Origin: a bacterium
GTDB lineage: Bacteria; UBA9089; UBA9088; JAGUXG01
Length of the DNA stretch: 28,367 nucleotides
Reading direction: 5' to 3'
NCBI GenBank assembly: GCA_030018505.1
Contig: JASEHO010000004.1
Coordinates: 1 to 28,367 of the forward strand
In this document: positions 16,101 through 23,781 of the stretch, piece by piece
Position numbering within the stretch: the first letter of the stretch is position 1
Layout: every line of letters starts with the position of its first letter
Program-made: the position numbers and the translations under genes
The notes under the pieces: model-generated
What the model saw: the letters and a program-made list of their open reading frames with translations, nothing else
The model's database searches: none
What the model was told of the DNA's origin: nothing

Positions 16101-19100
16101 CGCATTCCTTTCATAATCCCATACATAGTATAGTAATCACCAAAGTTGGTGCAGCTCCAATTGGTGTTATACCAGTCATTATTCAAGAAAGAAAGGGCCC
16201 TCTGGAATCTATTATCACTTGTTTCAACACCTGCCCATGAAAGCATCGCACAGCCTGCCCCGGTCTTGGCTGTGTTCACCCAGTCATCTGGAGAGGAGTA
16301 GCCAAATCCTCCATTTGCATTCTGGCTGTAAGAGAGCCATTTTAAGAGTTCTGGTCTTACAAAATCAGGCACCTTAAGTCCTGCCTCTTTAAGGTTTCTC
16401 TCTGCTGACTCCATCCCTATCACTGGCCATTGAGAGACAGAGTTGTCTGATTGGCCATAGTTGAGACTATACCTCCAACCACCTTCATATACTTCAGCGT
16501 ATGGGTCGGTCTGTCCCCAGGCCAGGCAATCAACCATATCCTGAGCAATCTCCTTGTAGGTTCTTCCTTTTACATTAGGGCTTCCAGTGAGTGCTATTCG
16601 GTTAGGTGCACCACTACTTGAGAGGGTCATAAGGGACATGCCTGTATCATATAGCTCTCTATAATCATAGCATGTTAGTCCAATCCCATTTCCATTCATA
16701 TCAGGATTGCCTAATGGGCAATATGTTGAATCTTGGCTAATACTATATGTATAGAAATGGTTGAAGAGGTAGTTTAGTCCCCTTTGGACTGTCTCTATGT
16801 ATGGGTCTTCAGTAATATCATAGGGATAGCCTTTAGGAAGGTGACCCATCAGCTCAAATGCCTCAACTGCTGCTGCAGTGTATGCAATTAAAGGACCATA
16901 GTCTGGATGGGACCAGCATCCATAAGCAGCACCATCTTCATAGACAGCTCTATTCTGTTGCTTATGCAGCCACCATAATCCTTCATCAATAGCTACATTC
17001 ACCTCTATATCCAATGATTTATCTCTTATGGCGATAAAGTAGGTGTCTTTGCCGATTAAGTCATCCTGGTCTTTGATGTAGAGGGATGCAGTAAAGTATT
17101 TTCCAGAAGTATATGGTGTGCCATCAGACATTATTCCTGTGTATGTATGTTTTGCCTCAATGATGTATGGGTCAACAGGGGAGATCCAGGAAGTAGAATA
17201 TCCATCGCCAAACTCCCATTTATAGGTAAGCATAGTGTGGTCACCATCTAAATCATGGGCTGTTCCTTTTAAGGTTGTCTCTTTCCCAATCCAGGTATCA
17301 TGAGGAGCAAGAGGGTTTTCAGATGCCCAGGGGACACAGACAACCTGTGGAGGCTGTTTTAGGTATTCTCTAACCCTCAGCTTTGTAGTAAAGGTATTAT
17401 TGGCTTCATTAGTCTCAGGAATGAGATTATCTGGGTCAGCTATGAAGGTAAAGGTATGGGTTCCTTCTGTGAGTGAAGAGCAGATAAAGAAGAGATTCTT
17501 TGTCTCTTGACCTTTAAGTTGGGCTATACCAAACTCCTTTATCTCTATAGAATCAAGCATAACTTTAACAAAGAGATTCTCTACATCAGCCTCTCCTTGA
17601 TTAAGGACTGCTACTGTCACCTTAATCTCATCCCTGTCTGTGGGATAGGAAGGAAAGAAGCTGATATTGGATATAACAAGATCACAAGGTATAGGTTGCA
17701 CATAGATACCAACTGATGCAGAGTTATTGGTCTCATTTATCTCTGCAATTATGTTTCCTTCGTCAATAACAAGCCATAGGGTATGGGTGCCAGAGGCAAG
17801 CTGGGTTTTGAATTGAGCAGATGAGGTTCCTTGGGGGGTGATTGAGCCAATAGTAACCTCTCCTATTTTATTCTTCCATTCTGGATTGCCATTATATAGC
17901 CTGACTGAAACCTGATTAGCATCTTTCTCACCCAAGTTTCTTATCAAGGCGGTTATAGTAATGGTAGAAAGAGAGTTTGGTAAATCTGGTGAGATAATAA
18001 TTTGGGTTATGGCCAGATCAGACAAGGGGGCAGGTTCAGCTATAATGGTTGTTGTGGCTATGTTATTGGTCTCATCTTGTTCTGAGATGGTGTTGTAAGG
18101 ATCTGCAACAACAGATATATTATGGCTTCCTTCAGCAAATGATACCTCAAGTTCTGCAATAGCCTCTTGTTGGCTGTGTAGAATTGGAAAGATAAAATCA
18201 TCATTAAGTTGGATGCCATTATCTAAGAATTGAACCAAGACATTCTTTGCGCTACTTTCTCCTGTGTTTGTTATAGTTGCAGAGATAGTGATTATTTCTC
18301 CTGCCTGGGGTGTAAGATTGGATACTGAGATCTTTGTGAATATAAGATCAGGTAGGCTTAGAATTGCTTCAGAGACAATCAGGGTAGTGATAGTGGTGTT
18401 GTTGTTTTCGCTTTGTTCTGTTATAAGGTTTCTTGGGTCAAAGAGAGCAAGGATAGTGTATGTTCCACAAGCAGATGATAGACTAAGACTGACTGTAGCA
18501 TACTCTCCTGGTTCTAATCTTGGGATAAAGAGTATTGGTCCTAATGTGGAAGTATTTATATAAAACTGGGATTCTATGCCAGTTAATGTTGTGCTTCCTG
18601 AATTGAATACACAGGACTTAAGGAGTATAGTATCACCTGCAGAAGGTGTTCCTGGAGAATAAGAGAGATATTTAGCCTCTAAGTCTATAAAGATTTCTGG
18701 TGGCATGCTATCCTTGATTGCCCTTAAACATAGGGCTGTGGTAAATGGGTCATTATCCCAGCTTCCATTGGCTAATTGATTGGATAAGATATAATCCAAA
18801 GTAGCTGTAAGCTGTAAGCTATAAGCTATAAGAGATGAATACATAAGGGCTTTTTCCCATAGGAATTCTGGGATCTGGGTTATAAGCCAATTAGAGGCTT
18901 TGGTGATTGCTTCTTCAAGGTAATAATCTTTGCGGTATTGGTTTAGGGTAAGCAAAGCAAGGGATGTCAGATAAACATTACTTCCACTTTCTTTTGTAAA
19001 CCCCCATCCTCCATCTGTATTCTGATTGGATATGAGATACCAAAGCCCAGGCTCAATAACTGTGTTATTAGAATAATTGGCTGACTTAAGGCCAGAGAGG

Positions 19101-19525
19101 GCGAGGAGGGTGTCAAGCACAAAAGAATCCGCACCTTTGAAGTTATACCCACTCCATCCAGCATCCTCGTTTTGGTAAGAGACCAACAGGTTGGCCAATT
19201 TAGTGGTATTTGTTCCAAAGCTGACTAAGGGAATTATCTGTCGAGTCAAATGACGAGTAGAGGTTGCAAGTTGAGCTTCAATCCAACCGATAGCATTCAA
19301 TGTGGTTGGACTTCCAGCGAGATCAAGATAACACAAGGTATCTGCTACAAGACAGGTATTCCTAAATACAACATTGGGATAATCCGTCTCTGTTCCCCAG
19401 GAGCCATTTGGATTTTGGGCATTCACAAGCCATTCTACTCCCCTATCAATTGCTGTCTGCTGGCCAATCACCTGGTTTGACCAGAGCAAAAGCAACGAAA
19501 CCATTAAAATTTTCCATCTACTCAT
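13154..19525 (-). CDS. Giant secreted multidomain protein (toroid, CARDB, PKD, FlgD/T9SS-like tail)
   Basis: A 2123-residue secreted protein. The ATG at 19525 is chosen because AAGGAGG precedes it and a signal peptide (MSRWKILMVSLLLLWSNQVIG) follows. Approximate domains: residues 22-272 alpha/alpha-toroid repeats of squalene-cyclase/prenyltransferase type (repeated NGSWG and DGGWGF motifs); 275-725 four CARDB-type Ig modules with E-x-NEANN-type ends; 727-835 a PKD-like module (YKWEFGDG); 842-1200 a second toroid-like region; 1208-1505 three PKD modules with VADAG openings; 1612-1718 another CARDB-like module; 1720-1922 a beta-helical segment reminiscent of pilus-associated DUF7305; 1928-2002 a carboxypeptidase-regulatory-like fold (SSGTYTLPYLPAGTYTLTA); 2027-2123 a FlgD-Ig/T9SS type A-like sorting tail (SFPNPANNG, SSGLYFYKL). 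It is probably exported to the cell surface; no catalytic function can be claimed. A GCTATAA tract is embedded near residues 232-241. The stop is 1 nt before rsmH. Confidence 0.88.
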   Translation of the reverse strand: MSRWKILMVSLLLLWSNQVIGQQTAIDRGVEWLVNAQNPNGSWGTETDYPNVVFRNTCLVADTLCYLDLAGSPTTLNAIGWIEAQLATSTRHLTRQIIPLVSFGTNTTKLANLLVSYQNEDAGWSGYNFKGADSFVLDTLLALSGLKSANYSNNTVIEPGLWYLISNQNTDGGWGFTKESGSNVYLTSLALLTLNQYRKDYYLEEAITKASNWLITQIPEFLWEKALMYSSLIAYSLQLTATLDYILSNQLANGSWDNDPFTTALCLRAIKDSMPPEIFIDLEAKYLSYSPGTPSAGDTILLKSCVFNSGSTTLTGIESQFYINTSTLGPILFIPRLEPGEYATVSLSLSSACGTYTILALFDPRNLITEQSENNNTTITTLIVSEAILSLPDLIFTKISVSNLTPQAGEIITISATITNTGESSAKNVLVQFLDNGIQLNDDFIFPILHSQQEAIAELEVSFAEGSHNISVVADPYNTISEQDETNNIATTTIIAEPAPLSDLAITQIIISPDLPNSLSTITITALIRNLGEKDANQVSVRLYNGNPEWKNKIGEVTIGSITPQGTSSAQFKTQLASGTHTLWLVIDEGNIIAEINETNNSASVGIYVQPIPCDLVISNISFFPSYPTDRDEIKVTVAVLNQGEADVENLFVKVMLDSIEIKEFGIAQLKGQETKNLFFICSSLTEGTHTFTFIADPDNLIPETNEANNTFTTKLRVREYLKQPPQVVCVPWASENPLAPHDTWIGKETTLKGTAHDLDGDHTMLTYKWEFGDGYSTSWISPVDPYIIEAKHTYTGIMSDGTPYTSGKYFTASLYIKDQDDLIGKDTYFIAIRDKSLDIEVNVAIDEGLWWLHKQQNRAVYEDGAAYGCWSHPDYGPLIAYTAAAVEAFELMGHLPKGYPYDITEDPYIETVQRGLNYLFNHFYTYSISQDSTYCPLGNPDMNGNGIGLTCYDYRELYDTGMSLMTLSSSGAPNRIALTGSPNVKGRTYKEIAQDMVDCLAWGQTDPYAEVYEGGWRYSLNYGQSDNSVSQWPVIGMESAERNLKEAGLKVPDFVRPELLKWLSYSQNANGGFGYSSPDDWVNTAKTGAGCAMLSWAGVETSDNRFQRALSFLNNDWYNTNWSCTNFGDYYTMYGIMKGMRIPDPDVEVIRSHNWYSEYARYIIDEQNKYGDGYVVDTSWLGEREVKPILATAWAIAILVPTPVTPPPVADAGADIDNHPPLITVRFNGNNSYHRDPTKKIVIYEWDFESDGVYDISSSEPYATYTYPAYDLNGSPTTVPDKIDWAKTARDYQVRLRVSDDNIPPLTDTDECIVHITPPPWPPVADAGGPYQGTKNTTLILDGSRSYDPNGKMYPSPGHPWHGYITGWLWDLDNDGKYDDASTEKVEWKISASGIYPVSLKVINNFNETDCDNAVINIENRYPTADAGGPYLMAPDGRVRFDGSASSDPDYDPLLYRWDFTSDGIYDTPFSPEKIATHTYSEKIEQTVTLCVYDGSDYDVATATVYPKPLIFSSVATDKLFYSANEHVTIISKAKSLLPGIILYNLPLRIEIDGEIIDKEIPALFPKSLWSSNSYWNTGTHTPGKYTITQTVFYGTEALSVATCTFAILSDLAGISGDIDVTPYEVKTYGSLTFNYVVTNTGNTDLINLPLNILIIDPDTGELKHTLTDVATITSGASYTNTIVWDNLFLKEPKIYLAILQAGTKSLDSDTFRVLPFGFLYGKVEGYAYSRALDFAIYTEKEQTYLGGGGNSYTFVLGGSVHSNTKATINNKKHRIVEPKYVNDSPIIGLIPGQANLNYSGDIPFPTIDWQYYRQIAKEQNRYYTSLTGVNLPQGKDQVTVVELSKEGGELKFSGNSKGEGTLILWTQDTEKLELKLGGTVDFKGLIYTNGQIELLGNVKIKGSIIAKSATLNGTPRVFYNPVNLWQNRIPITDALITARDETTGKTQTTTTTSSGTYTLPYLPAGTYTLTAQKEGYISSSTTGAIIRVNEGTEVNFVVIQERLTRLLTAPESQIDEEEIIPTTHQLLQSFPNPANNGCYIPFQLRVDSDECIVNIYNIVGQKVREINAGPKKAGSYTEAKEGRAIFWDMKNDQGQKVSSGLYFYKLKAGEFSNVKALVIKR
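18804..18831. repeat. In-gene heptamer tract (GCTGTAA/GCTATAA) in the giant protein gene
   Basis: Two GCTGTAA and two GCTATAA units stand in tandem inside the coding sequence. On the minus strand they encode about nine residues around IAYSLQLTA, in a helix of the first toroid region, without breaking the frame. Similar units form intergenic tracts elsewhere in the window. Confidence 0.8.
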
Positions 19526-19536
19526 TTTTGTCCTCC

Positions 19537-19956
19537 TTATTTTATAATTCCAATCTTTGTCCATATATGATGAATGACCCAAAATGCTATAGGGATAATG
19601 ACCATATACATTAAGGATATAAAAGCAATTGGTAGAGGATATGCTTTTATCGCCTTCAAAATTCCCCAAAATTCTTTTCCTGCCACCACTTTTTCTTTGA
19701 TAGGCTCTTCTATCTTCATCCAAACACTAAAGACCCAGATACCTAAAAGAGCAGTAGATAACCATGTTATTGATAATATAGAACAAAATGTTATCAAATA
19801 TTTTGTTACCCTAATTTCATCTACTGAAATTTCACCTATATAAACCCTCAGAGCATACCCCATCAAGATAAATAATAAGGGGCTACATACAGATAGAAGA
19901 ATAAGAATGCACGCTATACCTTTTATAATTTGCAAATAGACCTTATTGTGATTCAT
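19537..19956 (-). CDS. Small four-helix membrane protein B, unknown function
   Basis: 139 residues with about four hydrophobic helices (near residues 11-38, 50-78, 105-122 and 123-132). A charged cytosolic or periplasmic loop (KIEEPIKEKVVAGKEF) lies between helices 2 and 3. I do not recognise a family. The start overlaps the end of membrane protein A by 14 nt, and the stop lies 11 nt before the giant protein's ATG, so it is part of the same transcript. The shared topology and adjacency suggest that A and B act together, possibly in export or anchoring of the large secreted products, but that is inference only. Confidence 0.7.
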   Translation of the reverse strand: MNHNKVYLQIIKGIACILILLSVCSPLLFILMGYALRVYIGEISVDEIRVTKYLITFCSILSITWLSTALLGIWVFSVWMKIEEPIKEKVVAGKEFWGILKAIKAYPLPIAFISLMYMVIIPIAFWVIHHIWTKIGIIK

Positions 19957-20383
19957 TTCTTTTCATAGTTTTTGTTGATGTGCCAAAAAGGGTATCTTCT
20001 ACATATCTATCAAGATTTTTTTTTCTCTTTTCGCCAGAAACAGTTCTAGTACACTCGAACCACCATACAAAAATAAATGTCGCTATCATAAGTATGCCCA
20101 AAATGATTCCAAGTATGTTACCTATTTTTTTGAGATCAATCATAGGAATTGCCTGAACAAGTCCGGAAATCATCAAGATTACAATTGGATAGAGAAAAAG
20201 TGCATTCATAAGGAGGAAACCACAAAGGCGAAAACCAAGAAATATCAGAAAAAAAGCTCCTGTAGCTAAAATGAATGCACCAAAATAGTTTTCCCCCAAG
20301 AGGTTATATCTCCAAGCATATTGCATTATAACTACTCCTATAATGACCAATCCTACACCAATTATCTCTTTCAAGATATCCAT
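19943..20383 (-). CDS. Small four-helix membrane protein A, unknown function
   Basis: 146 residues with about four hydrophobic helices (near 5-22, 32-55, 57-80 and 88-108), then a basic and polar C-terminal tail (CTRTVSGEKRKKNLDRY) that should be cytosolic. No family is recognised. AAGAGG precedes the ATG, which begins 13 nt after the transglutaminase-like gene. The two small membrane genes are not obviously homologous at residue level, though their size and topology match. Confidence 0.7.
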   Translation of the reverse strand: MDILKEIIGVGLVIIGVVIMQYAWRYNLLGENYFGAFILATGAFFLIFLGFRLCGFLLMNALFLYPIVILMISGLVQAIPMIDLKKIGNILGIILGILMIATFIFVWWFECTRTVSGEKRKKNLDRYVEDTLFGTSTKTMKRNESQ

Positions 20384-20396
20384 ATTAACCTCTTAT

Positions 20397-23222
20397 TCAT
20401 GGTAACTCATCTATCCTTGCATAATATTCTGCAAAATAGATAAGCATTGGAAGAATATTTTCTAAGACGAAAGATACATAAATTGAAACAACATAGCCTA
20501 CTGCAATTCCCATGGGTCCTAAAAAACCAATAAGACTTGCACCCATGCCAATTACTCCAAATGTAACAATGAATCCCATTAACATTATTTTTGTATCTGG
20601 AGAAAGATTGGTATTATCAACTTGAATTATTGCATTATACATAGTAAGAGCAAGAGGAAGAAAAATGCCAATTAGCTTAAGTGGCTTTAATATCTTGGCT
20701 ATCTCCACACCTTCCCCAGATTGAAGAATCGAAGCTATTGCTAAAAGGCCACTAAAGGCATCTCGTATTCTATTCCACCATCCATCATCCGTAGTCTCCC
20801 CACCCCCCAGCCCCCCAGAGATCATATAAACCCCTGCTCCTGTATCTGGGTCTAAGACGATATAGCCTGTGCCTGTCCAACTGTTGTAAGTGATCTCATT
20901 CTTTGGGGTGGTTACCACCATACCGGCATTGATGTAATCCTGAATGTCAGATTTTACATCAGATGGTACTTGAAGGAGGGGAAGAACCTGAGATATATTC
21001 TCTGAGGTTATCTGATAGGTTGGTATATTCTGGCTGTTTGCAATCTGCATTATCTTGATAGCAGAAACAGACTTTATTCCAAGCATCTGTTCAAAGATGC
21101 TGTGTTCTAAGATTGAGCCATTCATCCCAGACTGAATCATATAGGTTGTTCTTTTGGTTAGGTCTCCATCTACTGCAAATGGGCTTTCAATGTCTCTGTC
21201 AACATCAATGGATAGACCTCTTACCTCTACTGATTCTGGTATGCCAAATAGGTATGAGGTGGATAGGTTCACAAAGACCATTGCCTCTGATGGGTATCTG
21301 ATGGAGGAGATGCCAAGCATCTTAGCAATCACCTTGTTTGTGGCATCAAGCTCACACCAGTATGTCTGGGCTATACCCCAGAGGAGTTCACCAAGGAGGT
21401 CGTCAGGAAGGAGTAGGCCTTCTCCTTGATTGATCATGTCGATTACTGTCTGAAGGTTCGTCTGAAGTTTTGTGATAAGCTCCCTTGGGATATTCTGAAG
21501 GTCTATTCCCACAGCATAGTATCCACCTGCGGTGATGTAGTTGATTATCTGCTCTGATGGGCCATTGGGTGAGGTAAAAGCCATAGTGAATACTTGATCT
21601 GCACCAAGTCCAATAGCAGGTCCTTCAACCACTGGTGTGCCATTTATCATCAAAACAGGCTTCATCTCTACCAGATAGGCAGGGACATCCTCTATATTCT
21701 CGTAGTTTGCAAGAAGGCTTCTGTCAGCATCAGTGGCACCAATGTAATATATGGTTATCCTTTTACTGGCTAATTCTACAAGGGAGGCAGTATAGCTTGT
21801 TCCTGATATATTGAAGCTGACCTTATGCCGTAAGCTATCAGAGGCTTCAGAGTATCTATCAAGGACAGATATGGTTTTGTAGGGAAGTGATCCCAAGAGA
21901 AGGCCGAACTCTTCCTTGATTATTGTTCTGTATCCCAGGACATCAAAGAGGGTTGGTGTTCCTGGGAGGTTGGTGTCTAAGTAATCACTCAGTTTTGTTT
22001 GGTTCTCCTCAAGTTTTTGTCTAATAAATTCTTCATTCATCACCACAGAGCCATCTGGGTTTGTTGTTGATTGAGCCTTTACCTCATCATAGAAACTTTG
22101 GGCATCAAACCCTATTGCAGAGGCAAGGTTTACTGAAGATTTATCTTTATATTGCTTAAAAGAGGGATCAACAGGAATCCATATCTTTTGGCCCCTTGAG
22201 GTAACCCCTTCATCTGGCATATAGGCAATATAAACTTCCACCCAGCAACGCTCCATCTGTAAAGCCACAATCTTTCCACCAGAGGTAATAGCTTTTGATG
22301 GGATTCCTCCTGAGGCAAAGACATTGGCACAGGTATATGGGTCCTTTACTCCAACCCAGTTCATTGCTTTATTTATTGGGATTTCTATGGTGCCATAAAC
22401 ATACCTGGCAGGGATATTGGCAGCTCTGTAGAGGGCAATCAGGATAGAGGCTAAATCAAAGTCATTGCCTGCTTTTTCCCATAAGGTCTGTTGTGAGCCC
22501 TTGAGTGAGCCATAGTAAGGCTCATAGTCGAAGTTGTTTCTAATGTATTCGTAGATTAAGACAGGGTTTCCTTTTAAGGTTTCATTGGCTAATTTCCTTA
22601 TCTCATCAGTTATCTGGACATCAATGGTAGGCTTAAGATCAGCATCTGTAGGAAGACTACTGATAGCTGATTGCTGAAGGCTAATACCTTTCTTTGTCTT
22701 TGGTTCTTTTGGCTCTAATCTTGGTGCTAATCTATGAGGAAGTTTATTGGGGTCTAATGGTCTTGGCTTTTTCTTGTATTGTGCCTTTTCTATGAAATCC
22801 TTTAATTCCTTTGTGTTCTTTGTGGTTATTGCCTTAGTCAGATTCTCTTTTAGTTTTGAATAGTTTTCCTCATACTGCTTAACAAACTCATAATGCCTTT
22901 GAAGGATCTTGTCTGGCAGGTTCTTCTCTTTAAGAAATTTTTCTGTCTCTTTGAACTCCTTCCGCAGCTTCTTATCAACCCCTTCTATCTCTTTCCCTTT
23001 CTTCTCCAAGCTTCTTACTTCTAACCTCTTACCTCTAACCTCTTCCCCAAGCGATGAAATCACCTCCCCCCATTCCTCTGCCGCTGTCTTCTCCTTCCGA
23101 TCACCGATGACCGATGACCGATTACTCTTCACCACACTCGCCCAAACATTCCCCCCAAGTGCCTGAAACCCAAAGGTTATCAGGACTACCCATATCGTTG
23201 CCCTGTAAACTTTTCTTAACAT
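20397..23222 (-). CDS. Membrane-anchored transglutaminase-like protein lacking the catalytic Cys and His
   Basis: 941 residues from the ATG at 23222, chosen because AGGAGG precedes it and a signal peptide (MLRKVYRATIWVV to WAS, residues 1-29) follows; an in-frame ATG 13 codons upstream lacks both. Residues 30-170 are a charged, probably coiled-coil linker containing two heptamer-derived segments. Residues about 185-370 are a transglutaminase-like fold: AGNDFDLASILIALYRAA, NIPARYVYG, then CWVEVYI and WIPVDPSFK. The position of the catalytic Cys is D254 and that of the His is R325 (MERCW), while the Asp (D352) is kept, so ordinary thiol catalysis is unlikely. The centre is a long beta-rich region without a name, and the last about 110 residues contain three or four hydrophobic helices that should anchor it in the membrane. 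It is the second gene of the mraZ operon. Confidence 0.82.
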   Translation of the reverse strand: MLRKVYRATIWVVLITFGFQALGGNVWASVVKSNRSSVIGDRKEKTAAEEWGEVISSLGEEVRGKRLEVRSLEKKGKEIEGVDKKLRKEFKETEKFLKEKNLPDKILQRHYEFVKQYEENYSKLKENLTKAITTKNTKELKDFIEKAQYKKKPRPLDPNKLPHRLAPRLEPKEPKTKKGISLQQSAISSLPTDADLKPTIDVQITDEIRKLANETLKGNPVLIYEYIRNNFDYEPYYGSLKGSQQTLWEKAGNDFDLASILIALYRAANIPARYVYGTIEIPINKAMNWVGVKDPYTCANVFASGGIPSKAITSGGKIVALQMERCWVEVYIAYMPDEGVTSRGQKIWIPVDPSFKQYKDKSSVNLASAIGFDAQSFYDEVKAQSTTNPDGSVVMNEEFIRQKLEENQTKLSDYLDTNLPGTPTLFDVLGYRTIIKEEFGLLLGSLPYKTISVLDRYSEASDSLRHKVSFNISGTSYTASLVELASKRITIYYIGATDADRSLLANYENIEDVPAYLVEMKPVLMINGTPVVEGPAIGLGADQVFTMAFTSPNGPSEQIINYITAGGYYAVGIDLQNIPRELITKLQTNLQTVIDMINQGEGLLLPDDLLGELLWGIAQTYWCELDATNKVIAKMLGISSIRYPSEAMVFVNLSTSYLFGIPESVEVRGLSIDVDRDIESPFAVDGDLTKRTTYMIQSGMNGSILEHSIFEQMLGIKSVSAIKIMQIANSQNIPTYQITSENISQVLPLLQVPSDVKSDIQDYINAGMVVTTPKNEITYNSWTGTGYIVLDPDTGAGVYMISGGLGGGETTDDGWWNRIRDAFSGLLAIASILQSGEGVEIAKILKPLKLIGIFLPLALTMYNAIIQVDNTNLSPDTKIMLMGFIVTFGVIGMGASLIGFLGPMGIAVGYVVSIYVSFVLENILPMLIYFAEYYARIDELP
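23014..23048. repeat. In-gene heptamer tract (CTAACCT/CTTACCT) in the transglutaminase-like gene
   Basis: Five successive period-7 units, CTTACTT, CTAACCT, CTTACCT, CTAACCT, CTTCCCC. They translate on the minus strand as GEEVRGKRLEVRS, giving a seven-residue pseudo-repeat (VRGKRLE, VRSLEKK) within the linker. The frame stays open because three heptamers equal seven codons. Confidence 0.8.
23101..23128. repeat. In-gene heptamer tract (TGACCGA) just after the signal peptide
   Basis: Units TCACCGA, TGACCGA, TGACCGA, TTACTCT encode residues around NRSSVIGD directly behind the signal peptide. The same words (ACCGATT/GGTAATC) make the intergenic hairpin at 27806-27905, so intergenic-type repeat DNA is present in this reading frame. 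Confidence 0.8.
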
Positions 23223-23269
23223 CTTTGCCTCCTTTTGTTTATGGTAGTATCTTAAACCCACAAAGATAT

Positions 23270-23704
23270 TTATGCTGAATTCTTCTCTAACTCCTCTCCA
23301 AGCTCTTCAAAACTCACACTGCTATCATATCCTTCCCAAGCCTTCTTATCCCATACCTCTATTCTCTCAGGAAGCCCTATTAGAATAATCTCTTTTGAAA
23401 TTTGGGCATACTCTCTAAGAATTTGAGGGATAACCAGCCTTCCTTGCTTATCAATCTTCTCTTCTGTAGCACCAAAAAGGAGTTTTCTTATCAGTGACCT
23501 ACCCCTTGCTCTTGGGATTTGCTTCATTCTTTCAATGTGTAGGTTCCACTCCTCAGGAAGGTAGAGATAGAGACACTGATCATATCCTCTGGCAATCACA
23601 ATAGAGTTTATGTTTCTTTCAGACAGGCTCTTTCTGAGTTTGGCTGGAAGGGCTATTCTTCCATTCTCAATAATAAGTTCAGCAGTCAGGGGAAGAGGTA
23701 TCAT
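23270..23704 (-). CDS. mraZ: Transcriptional regulator MraZ
   Basis: DNA-binding protein at the head of dcw operons; in E. coli it represses its own promoter. The 144 residues contain two SpoVT/AbrB-like repeats (about 5-50 and 78-123), the second with the typical EEKIDKQGRLVIPQILREYA. The protein ends in an acidic tail (SFEELGEELEKNSA). The ATG follows AAAGGAGG by 7 nt, a strong ribosome site. It is the first gene after a near-consensus promoter. The usual next gene, rsmH, is displaced about 10 kb downstream by the surface-protein cassette; the gap to the cassette's first ATG is 47 nt. Confidence 0.93.
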   Translation of the reverse strand: MIPLPLTAELIIENGRIALPAKLRKSLSERNINSIVIARGYDQCLYLYLPEEWNLHIERMKQIPRARGRSLIRKLLFGATEEKIDKQGRLVIPQILREYAQISKEIILIGLPERIEVWDKKAWEGYDSSVSFEELGEELEKNSA

Positions 23705-23736
23705 ATAATTTCCTCCTTTATTACCCAGAACTTTCC

Positions 23737-23765
23737 ATTTTACTCCAAAATGAACATTTTGTCAA
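23737..23765 (-). promoter_or_regulatory. Promoter of mraZ and the downstream cassette
   Basis: On the minus strand TTGACA (23760-23765) and TAAAAT (23737-23742) are separated by 17 bases, a near-consensus sigma-70 promoter about 33 bases upstream of the mraZ ATG. Only one TGGG lies downstream of it, so the three spaced TGGGN sites known for E. coli MraZ are not visible. It also lies only 16 bases from the edge of the insertion-sequence-derived element. Confidence 0.7.
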
Positions 23766-23781
23766 GAAAAAATTTGTGTAA

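Noticed and set aside
19526..19723. 66-residue N-terminal extension of the giant protein
   Set aside because: It overlaps the upstream membrane gene, while the ATG at 19525 has AAGGAGG and a signal peptide directly after it.
23705..23736. MraZ operator made of spaced TGGG repeats
   Set aside because: Only one TGGG is visible in the leader; the expected set of spaced copies is absent.
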